Program-made: the position numbers and the translations under genes | Shown here: one piece after another, positions 43,932 to 54,175 of the stretch | How the letters are laid out: each line of letters starts with the position of its first letter | Position numbering within the stretch: the first letter of the stretch is position 1 | Notes under the pieces: model-generated | Seen by the model: only the letters and a program-made list of their open reading frames with translations | What the model was told of the DNA's origin: nothing | The model's database searches: none | Assembly (NCBI GenBank): GCA_032622095.1 | Contig: CP136061.1 | Coordinates: 48,183,797-48,247,796 of the forward strand | Direction: 5' to 3' | Length of the DNA stretch: 64,000 nt | Source of the DNA: Siphonodentalium dalli | Lineage: Eukaryota; Mollusca; Scaphopoda; Gadilida; Siphonodentaliidae

Positions 43932-46796
43932 GTGGGGAACCCCAGCTCGTGTTTAGTCAGAATAGGTAAAAATACATATCGCTCATTAGTGGATAGTGGA
44001 GCGGAAGTATCATTGATTCACAAACGCGTCTATGACGTATTACAGTTCCGACCAAAACTAACTAGGGAACACATCAACCTTAGCTCCGTGAATGGGAAGT
44101 CACTGGGCGTACTTGGTAGCGTGGAACTGACCTTCAGAATGGCGAAACTAAAATTAACCCATAAATTTTATGTGGCGAATGATATGACCCGGAATATGAT
44201 CTTGGGGAGGGATTGGTTGACCTCTCGGGGGGTCAGACTATATTATGATCTGGGATGCCTCAAGGTCAGTGACGTGTACGTCCCATTGGAATCGGACGCG
44301 CACATAGCTTCCCTGCTGAGATTGACCAGCAAGGTTAGCTTAAAGCCTCAAACATCAACTTTATGTATGGGAAAATCAAAAAACTTAGCTTCTCTTCGCA
44401 AGTCGACATTAGTAGAGGTGGCCCAAATCGAGACAGGCTACCTAGCGTCAGAACCCGGTCTGGAAATCGGCAGCTCCATTTCTGGAGTGGCCAAGAGGAA
44501 CAAGGTCCCGGTATTACTCGTCAATAACACGAACAAAACGTTTCGCCTACGGCGGGGCAGTGTGATTGGCAAAACGATCGTGTGTGACCCCGAAACCAAT
44601 CATGAAATCAACTCTTTGTCGCAAAGCTACCGGTCCCCGATAACCCGTAATTACCGCGACAATGGCTATGCTCCCGGGCGCGCCGACCGTAACAGGGTAG
44701 ACAACTCTAGGTCAGCACGCGCTACCGTCGAGAAAAGATTAAATTTAACCGAAGTTTCATGCCCCGAGCAATACCGAGAGACACTGGTAAAATTGTTGAA
44801 GTCCAACTCGGACATTTTTGCCGAAAAGGACACTGAGCTGACGCAGACGAGCACAGTCAAGATGCATATTGACACGGGAAACCACCCTCCGATAAAACTT
44901 CGCCCGTATCGCACCCCTTTGAATAAACGACCGTTGGTTGACACTGCCATAAATGATATGCTCGAAGCAGACATTATCAGGCCGAGTTCGAGCCCGTATT
45001 CGGCGCCTATTGTCATGGTTGACAAGCGCGACGGCACGAACCGATTTTGCGTCGACTTCAGACAATTAAATTCCATAACCAAGCCTATGTCATACCCACT
45101 TCCGGTTATCGACGATATTTTGGCACTTCTTGGAAAGTCTAAATTTTTCACCGCTATCGATCTTAAAAGTGGCTATTGGCAGTGCCAGGTCGCAGAGGAG
45201 GACAAGCAAAAGACGGCATTCGCTTGCCACCGAGGTCTTTTTGAATTCAACTCCATGCCTTTTGGGCTCCGGAACGCTGGAGGGGTTTTCTCCCAGCTGA
45301 TGGCCCAGGTGTTATGTGGGATGGGTGATTACGCCATTGCCTACTTAGACGACGTCCTCATCTACAGCGAGTCCCTAGAATTACACTTGGAACATATCCA
45401 GAAAGTCTTTGACAAGTTGCGCCAACATACACTGAAATTAAAATTAAAAAAGTGCCAATTCCTAAAGCAAGAAACACGGTATTTGGGTTTTATAATTGAT
45501 ACCGACGGCGTCCGACCTGACCCCGACAAGGTCAAGGCCATCCGGTCGCTTGTGCCCCCAACATCAGTAAAAGAAGTACGTTCCTTCATTGGCATGAGCA
45601 ACTACTACCGCAGATTTGTCCCCTCATTTTCGCAAATCGCTGAACCTTTGGTACAGCTTACAAAAAAATATGCCAAATTAAAATGGGACCAAGCTTGCCA
45701 AATTTCGTTTGACAAACTAAAAGAAAATCTCACGGCAGTGCCTCTCCTGGCCTACCCAAATACGGCCACGCCCTATACATTGTATACTGATGCAAGCGAC
45801 CTTTGCATCGGTGCCTGTCTGACCCAGTTGGGCTCAGATGGCGTTGAAGAACCAATTTATTATCTCTCACACAAACTTAGTGATACTCAAACACGATGGC
45901 CAACTGTGGAGAAAGAGGCATATGCAATTCACTTCGCATTACAAAGGTTGGACCATTACCTTCATAACGCCACTTTCACGATAAAAACATATCATAAACC
46001 ATTGAAGTATATCTTGGAATCCCCCATGCAGAACAAGAAAATTCAACAGTGGGCTTTGGGCATAACTGGATATAACTGTAACATTGAGTACATAGCTGGC
46101 CCAGATAATCACTGCGCAGACCTGCTCAGTCGAACGCCACCTAATGCTTATACGGAACAAGAGAAGGCAGAAGTAGAGGTAGATATCAACGACAATAACC
46201 TTACTGTCGCCGAGACCCAAGCGGAAATCGCCGCCTTGAATTCGTCTCGATTTAAACCCAAAGACTTCGCAAGCTGCGAGGTAACCCCAAAGGAACTGCC
46301 GAATAAAACTCAAATTGGTCAGGCTTACCAACCAACTAATCTACTGTTCAACAAGCCAGGCTTCAACATGCTTGAGGAACAAAAGAAAGACCCGGAAATT
46401 GCGTCAGTTCTGGAGGCCCTCGACAAAGGCGAGGACACCCGGAATGACAAACACTTGATGATTGACGGGGTACTCTATTACCTCTCGAGTGCTGACGCAG
46501 AACCGACCCCACGCCTTTGGGTGCCCGCACATCTTCAAACCAACATAATCCAACAATACCACGATGATAACGGCCACGTGGGAGTAGACAAAACGCATGA
46601 TGCGATTAGGTCGAAATATTTTTGGCCCAGACTGTACAAGGAACTAAACTGTTACGTTGGAAAGTGCGTGACCTGCCAAGTCAGGTCTCTGCAAAAACAA
46701 TCCCCTAAAATGCAAATAACGGACACGCCCCCCCTACCCTTTTGCCAAAATTGGGTTGGACCTATCAGGTCCCTACCCCACGTCGCTATCGGGTAA
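43932..46796 (+). CDS. pol: Pol: protease, RT, RNase H and integrase N terminus (954 aa)
   Basis: The frame is open upstream to the frameshift site, so the listed GTG start is nominal. Protease: LVDSGAEVSLIH, active-site Asp at residue 21. RT (about 275-560): CVDFRQLN, FTAIDLKSGYWQ, MPFGLRNA and AYLDDVLIY with Y471-D474. RNase H: LYTDASD (D620) and EKEAYAI (E662), but at 687 TYHKPL replaces the usual TDHKPL, so a catalytic Asp is lost (codon TAT 45990-45992). Integrase zinc domain: H877, H882, C912, C915. The integrase core continues one frame over: an extra T in TTTT (46740-46743) takes this frame to a stop at 46796. Confidence 0.92.
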   Translation: MGNPSSCLVRIGKNTYRSLVDSGAEVSLIHKRVYDVLQFRPKLTREHINLSSVNGKSLGVLGSVELTFRMAKLKLTHKFYVANDMTRNMILGRDWLTSRGVRLYYDLGCLKVSDVYVPLESDAHIASLLRLTSKVSLKPQTSTLCMGKSKNLASLRKSTLVEVAQIETGYLASEPGLEIGSSISGVAKRNKVPVLLVNNTNKTFRLRRGSVIGKTIVCDPETNHEINSLSQSYRSPITRNYRDNGYAPGRADRNRVDNSRSARATVEKRLNLTEVSCPEQYRETLVKLLKSNSDIFAEKDTELTQTSTVKMHIDTGNHPPIKLRPYRTPLNKRPLVDTAINDMLEADIIRPSSSPYSAPIVMVDKRDGTNRFCVDFRQLNSITKPMSYPLPVIDDILALLGKSKFFTAIDLKSGYWQCQVAEEDKQKTAFACHRGLFEFNSMPFGLRNAGGVFSQLMAQVLCGMGDYAIAYLDDVLIYSESLELHLEHIQKVFDKLRQHTLKLKLKKCQFLKQETRYLGFIIDTDGVRPDPDKVKAIRSLVPPTSVKEVRSFIGMSNYYRRFVPSFSQIAEPLVQLTKKYAKLKWDQACQISFDKLKENLTAVPLLAYPNTATPYTLYTDASDLCIGACLTQLGSDGVEEPIYYLSHKLSDTQTRWPTVEKEAYAIHFALQRLDHYLHNATFTIKTYHKPLKYILESPMQNKKIQQWALGITGYNCNIEYIAGPDNHCADLLSRTPPNAYTEQEKAEVEVDINDNNLTVAETQAEIAALNSSRFKPKDFASCEVTPKELPNKTQIGQAYQPTNLLFNKPGFNMLEEQKKDPEIASVLEALDKGEDTRNDKHLMIDGVLYYLSSADAEPTPRLWVPAHLQTNIIQQYHDDNGHVGVDKTHDAIRSKYFWPRLYKELNCYVGKCVTCQVRSLQKQSPKMQITDTPPLPFCQNWVGPIRSLPHVAIG

Positions 46797-48087
46797 TCGC
46801 TACATTATCAGCTTCATAGACTTATATAGCGGGTGGGCAGAAGCGTTTCCGGTCAAGGACAAGTCAGCCGATAACGTTGTTCATCTCTTGATCGACGAGA
46901 TATTCCCGCGCCATGGATGCCCTCTAGAAATAATTACCGATAATGGAAGTGAGAACATTAATTACAAGGTCAGGGACACGCTGAAGGCCTTGAACATTCA
47001 CCACGTGACTACGTCTTATTATCACCCCCAGAGCAATAGCAGAGTGGAGAGATTTCACAGAACTTTTAAAGACATTGTCTCAAAGAAAGTGGCAGACCAA
47101 ATAAACACGTGGGACGTCCATTTAAATCAAGCACTAGCTGCGATTCGATTTAACAAAAATGAAACTTCAAAATTTTCCCCCTTTTTCTTGTTGTACAACC
47201 GAGACGTCGTGTTCCCAATAGACAATCTCCTAAAACCCAGGCGTAAATACGCGGGAGAAGATTACCATCAGATAGCGCTGCAACAACAGCACAAATCCTT
47301 TATGATGGTACACAAACACGTGAAACAGGCGAAACGCCAACAAGCAGCGAAATTTAACAAAAAGGCCACAGACACCAAATTCGAGATTGGCGAGGCCGTC
47401 TATGTGAAGAATCATTTACGAAAAAGCAAACTTGAAAGCAAATGGAAACCCTACTTCCGCATAACCAAGCAAATAACGCCCGTTACTTTCGAGTTAAGGA
47501 ACCAATTAACTGGGAAAGTCACACAATCCCACGCTGAACACATGCGAAAAGCCAACCTTGAATGGGAAATCCCCAAAACTGACAACAACAAGCGTGCTCA
47601 AACGTATGTTGTTCCCCCCGAAGACGAAGATAGCGACGTTCCTGCCCCTAACCCTGTGGGTGGGTCTTCTGGCGATGAAACAGAACCATTACCAGATGAT
47701 GTGATCGCTCGATATCGGAGACAATGTTCGGACTCCGATGACGAAGATGTCCCTTTAAGCGAGCTTAAGATGCGCTTACAGCGTAGGAAAACGCGACTCG
47801 CGCGCTCAGAGCAGCTACAAAACCCTGACTCGTCCATGGACGAGAGACCAGAGCCGAGTGCCAAGGCACGACGCGCTCCAGCGCCTCGTCGACACGGGCG
47901 CAAAGTAACAAAGATGTTTACGAGTGATGACAGCTCAGAGGATGAGTTAATGGAAGTGGCCGCCATTGAACAAAACCCTCGTGAGGCCCCACGCAAGTGT
48001 AAGCAGCTCATGAATGGAGCGCTTAGTGACATAAGAACCAAGCAATCATTTAAAAACCTGTTGTACTCAATGGCAGCAGTGATGTAA
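46756..48087 (+). CDS. pol: Pol, continued: integrase core and C-terminal domain (443 aa)
   Basis: Inserts the cDNA into the genome. The frame is +1 to the pol frame and really begins at about 46744, so 46756 (TTG) is not a true start. Catalytic triad: D22 (FIDLYSG), D62 (IITDNGSEN), E98 (RVERFH), spacing DD35E. RNase H-like core features HPQSNSRVERFHRT are present. A GPY/F-like module (SKWKPYFRITKQITPVTFEL) follows at about 230-260. The tail is acidic, then Arg-rich, without a chromodomain. All integrase residues are intact, so the frame break near 46740 is the only defect of this part. A sequencing error in the T run cannot be excluded. Confidence 0.92.
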   Translation: MDLSGPYPTSLSGNRYIISFIDLYSGWAEAFPVKDKSADNVVHLLIDEIFPRHGCPLEIITDNGSENINYKVRDTLKALNIHHVTTSYYHPQSNSRVERFHRTFKDIVSKKVADQINTWDVHLNQALAAIRFNKNETSKFSPFFLLYNRDVVFPIDNLLKPRRKYAGEDYHQIALQQQHKSFMMVHKHVKQAKRQQAAKFNKKATDTKFEIGEAVYVKNHLRKSKLESKWKPYFRITKQITPVTFELRNQLTGKVTQSHAEHMRKANLEWEIPKTDNNKRAQTYVVPPEDEDSDVPAPNPVGGSSGDETEPLPDDVIARYRRQCSDSDDEDVPLSELKMRLQRRKTRLARSEQLQNPDSSMDERPEPSAKARRAPAPRRHGRKVTKMFTSDDSSEDELMEVAAIEQNPREAPRKCKQLMNGALSDIRTKQSFKNLLYSMAAVM

Positions 48088-48455
48088 ATAATAATGAAAC
48101 GCCCGAACTATTTACCTGGATTTCATTTCGGAATGAATGAGACCCCACTTTTAACTGTCTTATTGATGACTGATGAGTCTAACCTGGCTTCGTAAATGTT
48201 GAAAATAGTTAGCCCGACGCCCCAGACCGAATCGCGAATAAATAGTCATGTTCGGATCAATGACAGGTCGCGCGCCCCATGAAACCCGGCACGTGCGCAT
48301 GGCGATTTAATAAATAAAGCTTTGAACGAGCACCGCGCCGACGTGCACGCCGCCACCCTTAGGGTTACTGCGTTTAAGCGCACCCCGCTCAAATAAACAC
48401 GATCGAAAATATGCTCACGACTGACTTAGTGAACAAAAAAGTATTACCCCAATGA

Positions 48456-48746
48456 ATGGTAGAGATGGCCATGGTAGTATTTTGCCCTAGTAACGTAGTT
48501 ACAGTAGTAATTTTCATTATCTTGACCCACCGATTCTGGTGGAAATTTGTTAAACATCAGTTGCCAAGGTTAGCCATTATGTATAGTAAGCAGTTAGACC
48601 AGCGACCTGAGGATATCCTGAATGCCGTGTTCAAAGAACCCATCGACGAAGCAATGGAGACGGATGCACCAAAGCCGTCTGCGCTATTCCGGGACAACAC
48701 TCAGGAACGCCTACATGTATATCCAATTATAGCCGTCAGAGGCTGA
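48456..48746 (+). CDS. Small membrane-anchored ORF downstream of pol (96 aa)
   Basis: I do not recognise this product. It has an ATG start and a hydrophobic segment at residues 4-24 (with NVVTVVIFIILTH), followed by a basic stop-transfer-like RFWWKFVKH and a polar tail with acidic residues. It lies between pol and the 3' LTR, where some Ty3/gypsy elements carry env-like or accessory genes. It is far shorter than an envelope gene and has no cysteine-rich ectodomain. It could also be a chance frame. Confidence 0.4.
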   Translation: MVEMAMVVFCPSNVVTVVIFIILTHRFWWKFVKHQLPRLAIMYSKQLDQRPEDILNAVFKEPIDEAMETDAPKPSALFRDNTQERLHVYPIIAVRG

Positions 48747-49199
48747 CCACATCTGTGGCGGATTTGGATTAGTATTAATTATGTATCGTATATTAATGTA
48801 TTCCGAATTTCCTCCGTAATTATTGTTGCGCGGATATCAGAATCATTCGCATGTATATAGACATTTATGCATTTCATATATTTCAAATATTAATTGTTGC
48901 ATAACGATGTCCAGGGTATTATAGTTGTATAATCATCAGAATGATTATAGCAAGCGTTGAATAGGGACTATAAATCCCGACATTCAGTCATACGTTTTGA
49001 TAATTGAAATCAATCACCCCGACTTATCTTGTGTTTAAACTGTTCGTCAACAAATCCATCTATATAATTAGTTGTAAATTCCATTTTCGTATTGGGCCGA
49101 TCTGACGACCCTCAAGCGATACCGATAAATTGGAAAATTAACCATTGTGTATTCTGACTGTGTCATTTGTTCTCAAACCTCACACAAATATCCGTTTGA

Positions 49200-49529
49200 G
49201 TATTACAGGCTGACCATGGCGGTGGAACAAGGGTCGACCAGTTGTCAGAACCTACCCCATACTCGGACATTGAGGACGAAAATACCTCGACATCCGATGA
49301 TGACGAAAATGACGACGCCATGAAATTTCAATCATAGTTTTACACCGAAAGAGTCACAGCCAGTGGGTCGGAGTTGTCTGAGAGACGCCCAGACGACCCG
49401 ATCTACACGGAGACGACCGACATCGAACCAGCTATCCATCGCCGATGCCGCTGTTGCGAAACACTTCGACGAATCATCGACCTGCTGCGCAGCGACGAAT
49501 TGGACTTGCGATTTCAAGATCAACTTTAA
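49200..49529 (+). pseudogene. Possible spliced accessory frame before the 3' LTR
   Basis: After an acceptor-like 'ttgagtattacag', one frame runs acidic (YSDIEDEN, SDDDENDDA) to a TAG at 49335. It continues to a TAA at 49527 with CRCCETLRRIIDLLRSDELD near the end. The composition looks coding, but no ATG leads it. A short 'ggctgacca' is shared with the end of the 96-aa ORF near 48740. It may be a second exon of an accessory gene. Inference only. Confidence 0.3.
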
Positions 49530-49532
49530 ATC

Positions 49533-49550
49533 GAAAAAGTGAAGGAGTAA
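49533..49550 (+). promoter_or_regulatory. Polypurine tract
   Basis: GAAAAAGTGAAGGAGTAA lies immediately before the 3' LTR, the expected place for plus-strand priming. Confidence 0.7.
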
Positions 49551-50298
49551 TGTGCCAAGACAACCACAGGGACATAACTTTCAACCCGGGAAGAAGATAG
49601 GAAATCTCTGTCAGAGGGGCGCTCGATTACCAAACATATCAGCGTCGCTGTTGACCACATATAGATCACAAAAGTACTGAGCACCAAATCGAATTAGCGA
49701 GCGTCCATGATGATTTGTGGAGTAAACAGAAACGGTCTTGAGGATTAAGCAAGGCCAGATGTATCGCCTAGAAAAGCTACTGAACCCAGGAGAGTTAATA
49801 GGACCCATGGGGAGATGACGATAACTCAATTACCCTAAGTACGATGAACCGACGCGCCGTGAAAATACACATGGCCGTCATTAGCAGACACTGGGTATTT
49901 TAGGAAGAAGCAAACCGACATCCACAGACAGTTCTAACCAGTTTCTATCTGACCAACACAAGCGATCATCACGAACCCTCGGACGCTTAGAAGAGCAGAG
50001 TGGAGCAATGGACGGAAATACAAGGTAAACATTATGCTCTTGTATTTCTAACAACGTCACACTGATGCGCCGACGCAGAAGAAGAGCAGACGACAGGAAG
50101 ACGAACTCAACCGGAATTCAACCGAGTAGAAGACGAGCAGCCACAACCAACCTATGAAGACGGAAGAAGATCCCAACCCAAGCAGACGACAGGAAGAGAA
50201 ACCCAGATGCCGATGATTGAACATTATTGACTTTGTTGTATATAAATAATCAAACCGTTCTGATAGCCTTAAGAGTTATATGTACCCGTATTGGCACA
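49551..50298 (+). repeat. 3' LTR
   Basis: 748 bp, same ends and length as the 5' LTR. It is followed by the target duplication GTTT at 50299-50302. Confidence 0.95.
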
Positions 50299-50302
50299 GT
50301 TT

Positions 50303-50734
50303 CCCGCCTAATTGTCCACTGTTATTTCAATGGCAAAATTGATTAAATCATCTCGAATATTCGGTAACCTTTTCTCTAACTATCCCTTTAAAGTTTGGTG
50401 AATACCTGTAATCAAATTCTCAGGAATTAATCAAACTGCACTCGTGGTAAAACATGCCCATATCGAAGGTTCCTATGAAGTAAATCACAGCGATAACGTT
50501 CCTCGTATACAACACATTGGCCCAGCCATAGTTTCTCGAAGGTTCGTAATTACACACAATTATTTGTGATGGACTGATGCACACGTTTAACTCATTAACT
50601 GCCACGAGTCTGGCTTCTATGCATATGTGAATACTGATATATAGGTAGACCGACTGCATATAGCAATATATACGAGGTACATGCAGGGACAGCAATGGGC
50701 TCCTCATGACTGGCCTATACACATGAAGTCGACT
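50303..50734. other. Intron A-B between gypsy element and minisatellite
   Basis: No feature recognised. Confidence 0.4.
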
Positions 50735-52759
50735 TGCGTTCAAAGTAAAGGGAAGCCAATCTAATTATTACTGGTCTAAAGTAAAGGTAGGCCAGCCTAA
50801 TTATCACCGGTCTATATAAGTTCAAAGTAAATGCAAGCCAGTCAATTTGCTACTGGTCTTCGTATGTCCAAACAAAAAGAAAGCCAGCTTGTTTATCACT
50901 AGTGGACTTACGTTCAAAGTAACGGAAAGCAAGTCAATTTATCACTGGTCTGCTTATGCTCAAAATAAAGGCAAGCAAGTCTATGTTCTATTTATTACTG
51001 GTTTTCTTATGTTCAACGTAAAGGAAAGCCAACCTATTTACTTCTGGACTACTAACGTTGAAAGCAGAAGCAAGCCAGTCTATTTATTACTGGTCGATTT
51101 GTGTTCACAGTAAAGGCCAACCAGTCTCTTTACCACTGGTCACTTACGTTCAGCATAAAGGCAAACCAGTCTATTTATCACTGATTAACTTCCGTTCAAA
51201 GTAAAGGCAAGCCAGTATATTTATCACTCGACTGCTTACGTTCAAAGTAGAGGCAAGACAGTATATTCATTACCGGTCTAATTACGATCAAAGTAAAGGC
51301 AAGCCAGTCTATCATTACAGGTCTACTTATGTTGAAAGTTGAGACAATCAAGTCTATTTATCACTGGTCTACTTACCTTCAAAGTAAAGGCAAGCAAGTA
51401 GGTTTATCACTGGACACTTCCCTTCAAGTCTATTAATAGCTGGTTGACTTGAGTTCAAAGTAAAGGCCAGCCACTCTATTTAACACTGGTCTACTTATTT
51501 CAAAGTAAACGCAACCAGTATATTTATCACTCGACTGCTTACGTTCAAAGTAGAGGCAAGACAGTATATTCATTACCGGTCTAATTACGATCAAAGTAAA
51601 GGCAAGCCAGTCTATCATTACATGTCTACTTATGTTGAAAGTTGAGACAATCAAGTCTATTTATCACTGGTCTACTTACCTTCAAAGTAAAGGCAAGCAA
51701 GTAGGTTTATCACTGGACACTTCCCTTCAAGTCTATTAATAGCTGGTTGACTTGAGTTCAAAGTAAAGGCCAGCCACTCTATTTAACACTGGTCTACTTA
51801 TATCAAAGTAAACGCAACCAGTCTATTTATCACTTGCCTGCTTACGGTCAAAGCAAAGGCAAGCCAGTCTATTTATCAACGGACTACTTGCCTTCAAATT
51901 AAAGGCAATCAAGTCTTTTTATAAATGGTCGACTTACGTTCAAAGTAAAGGCAAGCAGTCTATTTATCACTGTCTACTTATGTTAAAAGTAAATGCAAGC
52001 CATGCTCTTTATCACTGGTCTACTTACCTTCAAAGTAGAGGCAAGCTGGTCTCTTTATTGCTGGACTAATTACGTTCAACATATTTATTACTGGTCTATT
52101 TACGTTCAAAGTAAAGGCAAGCCAATCTATTTAGTACTGGTCTACTTACGTTCAAAGTAAAGGCAATCAAGTCTGCTTATTACTCGTCTGCTTACGTTCA
52201 AAGATATGGAAAGTATGCTCAAAGTAAATGCAAGCCAGTCCAATTTCTATTTATTACTGGTCTACTTATTTCCAAGTAAATGGAACCCAATATATTATTA
52301 CTGGCCTACTTATGTGCAAAGTAAAGGAAAGCCAATCTACTTATTACTGGACTACTAATGTTCAAAGTAAAGACAACTCAGTATATTTATTATTGGTCTA
52401 CTTGTGTTCAATATAAAGGCAAGTGTGTCTGTTTATTACTGGACTGCTTACTTTCGAAGTAAAAGCAAACCAGTCTATGTATCGCTTGTCGACTTATGTT
52501 CAAATTGAAGGCAAGCCAGTCTATTCATTACTGGTCGACTTATGTTCAATTTAGAGCAAGCCAGTCTATTTATAGCTGGTCTACTTATGTTCAAAGTAAC
52601 GGCAAACCGGTCTATTTATTACTGGTCTACTGTCGTTAAAAGTAGAGGCAAGCCAGCATGTTTGTCACTGGTCTACTTACGTTCGAAGTAAAGGCAAGCA
52701 GGTCTATTTATCACTGGACTAATTACGTTCAAAGTGAAGGCAATCGCTGTTCGACTTAC
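50735..52759 (-). repeat. About 47-50-bp minisatellite abutting exon A, about 40 units
   Basis: The unit on the plus strand is close to 'ggtctacttacgttcaaag' + 'taaaggcaagccagtctatt' + 'tatcact'. A block of about 303 bp (51211-51513) is repeated in tandem at 51514-51816. On the host-gene strand many units read AACGTAAGTAGACC or AAGGTAAGTAG, the same string as the exon A donor (AAAAC/GTAAGT), and the last unit runs straight into that donor. Confidence 0.9.
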
Positions 52760-52868
52760 GTTTTCTTCCTTTTGATACATAGGCGCGCCTTTGGCTATTA
52801 ACAATTTTGCAGTTTTTGTCCAACCCTTTGATGCAGCAATGTGAAGAGGTGTATGCCAATCTTTATTC
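52760..52868 (-). CDS. TRPA: TRPA-type channel gene, exon A (ankyrin repeat)
   Basis: Minus-strand exon of 109 bp: acceptor gattttctcttacag, one base completing a codon, 36 codons, donor AAAAC/GTAAGT. It encodes NKDWHTPLHIAASKGW, TKTAKLLIAKGA and MYQKEEN. The TPLHIAA..GW...AKLLI..GA pattern is a canonical ankyrin repeat. It joins exon B in phase 0, leaving 9 residues between GA and PLH as ankyrin spacing requires. Preceding ankyrin exons should end in phase 2; none was found between 52869 and 64000. Confidence 0.8.
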
Positions 52869-54175
52869 CTGTAAGAGAAAATCATAACTACTAATAACAA
52901 TAATAGTGTATTTTATATAGCGTACAATCTAGTTTATACAATGTTCTAGAAGACTTTACATTCAATCGTAAAATATATTAAGATAGGACAATAATATTGG
53001 CTGAAAGTTGTAGTCAAAGGCAAGTAATAATATATATAAAATTGATGTACAAAAAATTGAAAGGAAACAGGTGCAGTATGTTGATAATGGAACAAGTGTG
53101 TTTTCAAGAGTTTTTTTTAAATGTTTGAAAGATCTCTCAGTACAAATATCTGTAGGAAGCTGATTCCATATGGTACGAACGTTCCTCAGTAAGTTTTATT
53201 CGATTGAATGGAACATTATAAGATTGTGAAAATTGAATAGTTGAAATACTATTTGCCATGATTGAAGTTCTAACAAGATAGAGTGGACCGCATTGGTACG
53301 CTTTCGTTATGCTCTGAACGATTTCATGAGGATTTTTGTTCTAAACATAACCTTGAACATAGTCCCCGCAGATGTGATAATAAATTGTAAATAACATTTA
53401 TATTAATTGATATAAACTTTTCTGGAAAGCATTGTTCGATTAATATCTATTATTTTATAACCCGGGATGAATATATTACTCTTTGGAAAGGCATAGACCA
53501 TCTGTATTACTCTGCACAACAGTGTCATATATACCAAGACACATATCAGAGTATGAAGTTCCAGAAGGAACACAATATCCATTAGGAGTAAACATTCTAT
53601 TTTGAGTTTAATATTCGCGGAGTTCATGAACTATTTTCATTATCGAATCCCCGAATATCCAACGAAACAGGGTACGTTTATTTCCTTTGTAAATAAATCA
53701 ACCAAAATTGTTTTTCAGCCTAACTCAGATAAACTGCACACATATAATTTGATCAGCATTACGATGACATGTTATGAAGTGAGATATATTGTATTTGTCA
53801 ATCATATCAATAGTAAATAAACAACTTTCTGGTTGAAATTGAGTACGCGACCTCACTGAGCTTAACATGACACCGTATCCGATAACTAAAGAGTCCTTTA
53901 ATGTTTTGATCATGCTTTCATACGAACATTCAAATGACAAGTACGAAGTTCATCAGATGTTCGTAAGCTAAATGTGCCGTCGATACTGGTTTGATAAATG
54001 TGGAATTATGTAACGTCACAGTAGTGAGCAATGGACGTAGAACGTCAATACACTCATACAATGACATAACCAGAAATGTGATAACAAATAGAGTTTGATC
54101 GTTAACTGTGCATAGATTCATGACATATAACACATGCAGGAGTTGGTACATGATAGTATGATTCAAGTCTGAATT
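52869..54175. other. Intron upstream of exon A, no recognised gene
   Basis: AT-rich. Short minus-strand frames have no domain. Confidence 0.4.

Larger units (their letters stand above)
41909..50298 (+). mobile_element. Ty3/gypsy LTR retrotransposon, full length
   Basis: Two 748-bp LTRs (41909-42656, 49551-50298) start TGTGCCAA and end TTGGCACA and differ at one position that I can find. A 4-bp duplication GTTT flanks the element (41905-41908, 50299-50302). The order is LTR, primer-binding site, gag, -1 shift, pol (protease, RT, RNase H, integrase), small ORFs, purine tract, LTR. The RT-RNase H-integrase order marks the Ty3/gypsy group. No chromodomain is visible. Near-identity of the LTRs means insertion was very recent, yet the copy has an RNase H substitution and a frame break in integrase. 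It lies in intron A-B, antisense to the host gene. Confidence 0.95.

Noticed and set aside
48456-48746. Envelope gene of the gypsy element
   Set aside because: Too short, with no signal peptide plus ectodomain or cysteine pattern. Kept only as a small membrane ORF.
50735-52759. CRISPR-like regular spacing of repeats
   Set aside because: Units are contiguous and diverged, without unique spacers, and the genome is clearly eukaryotic.
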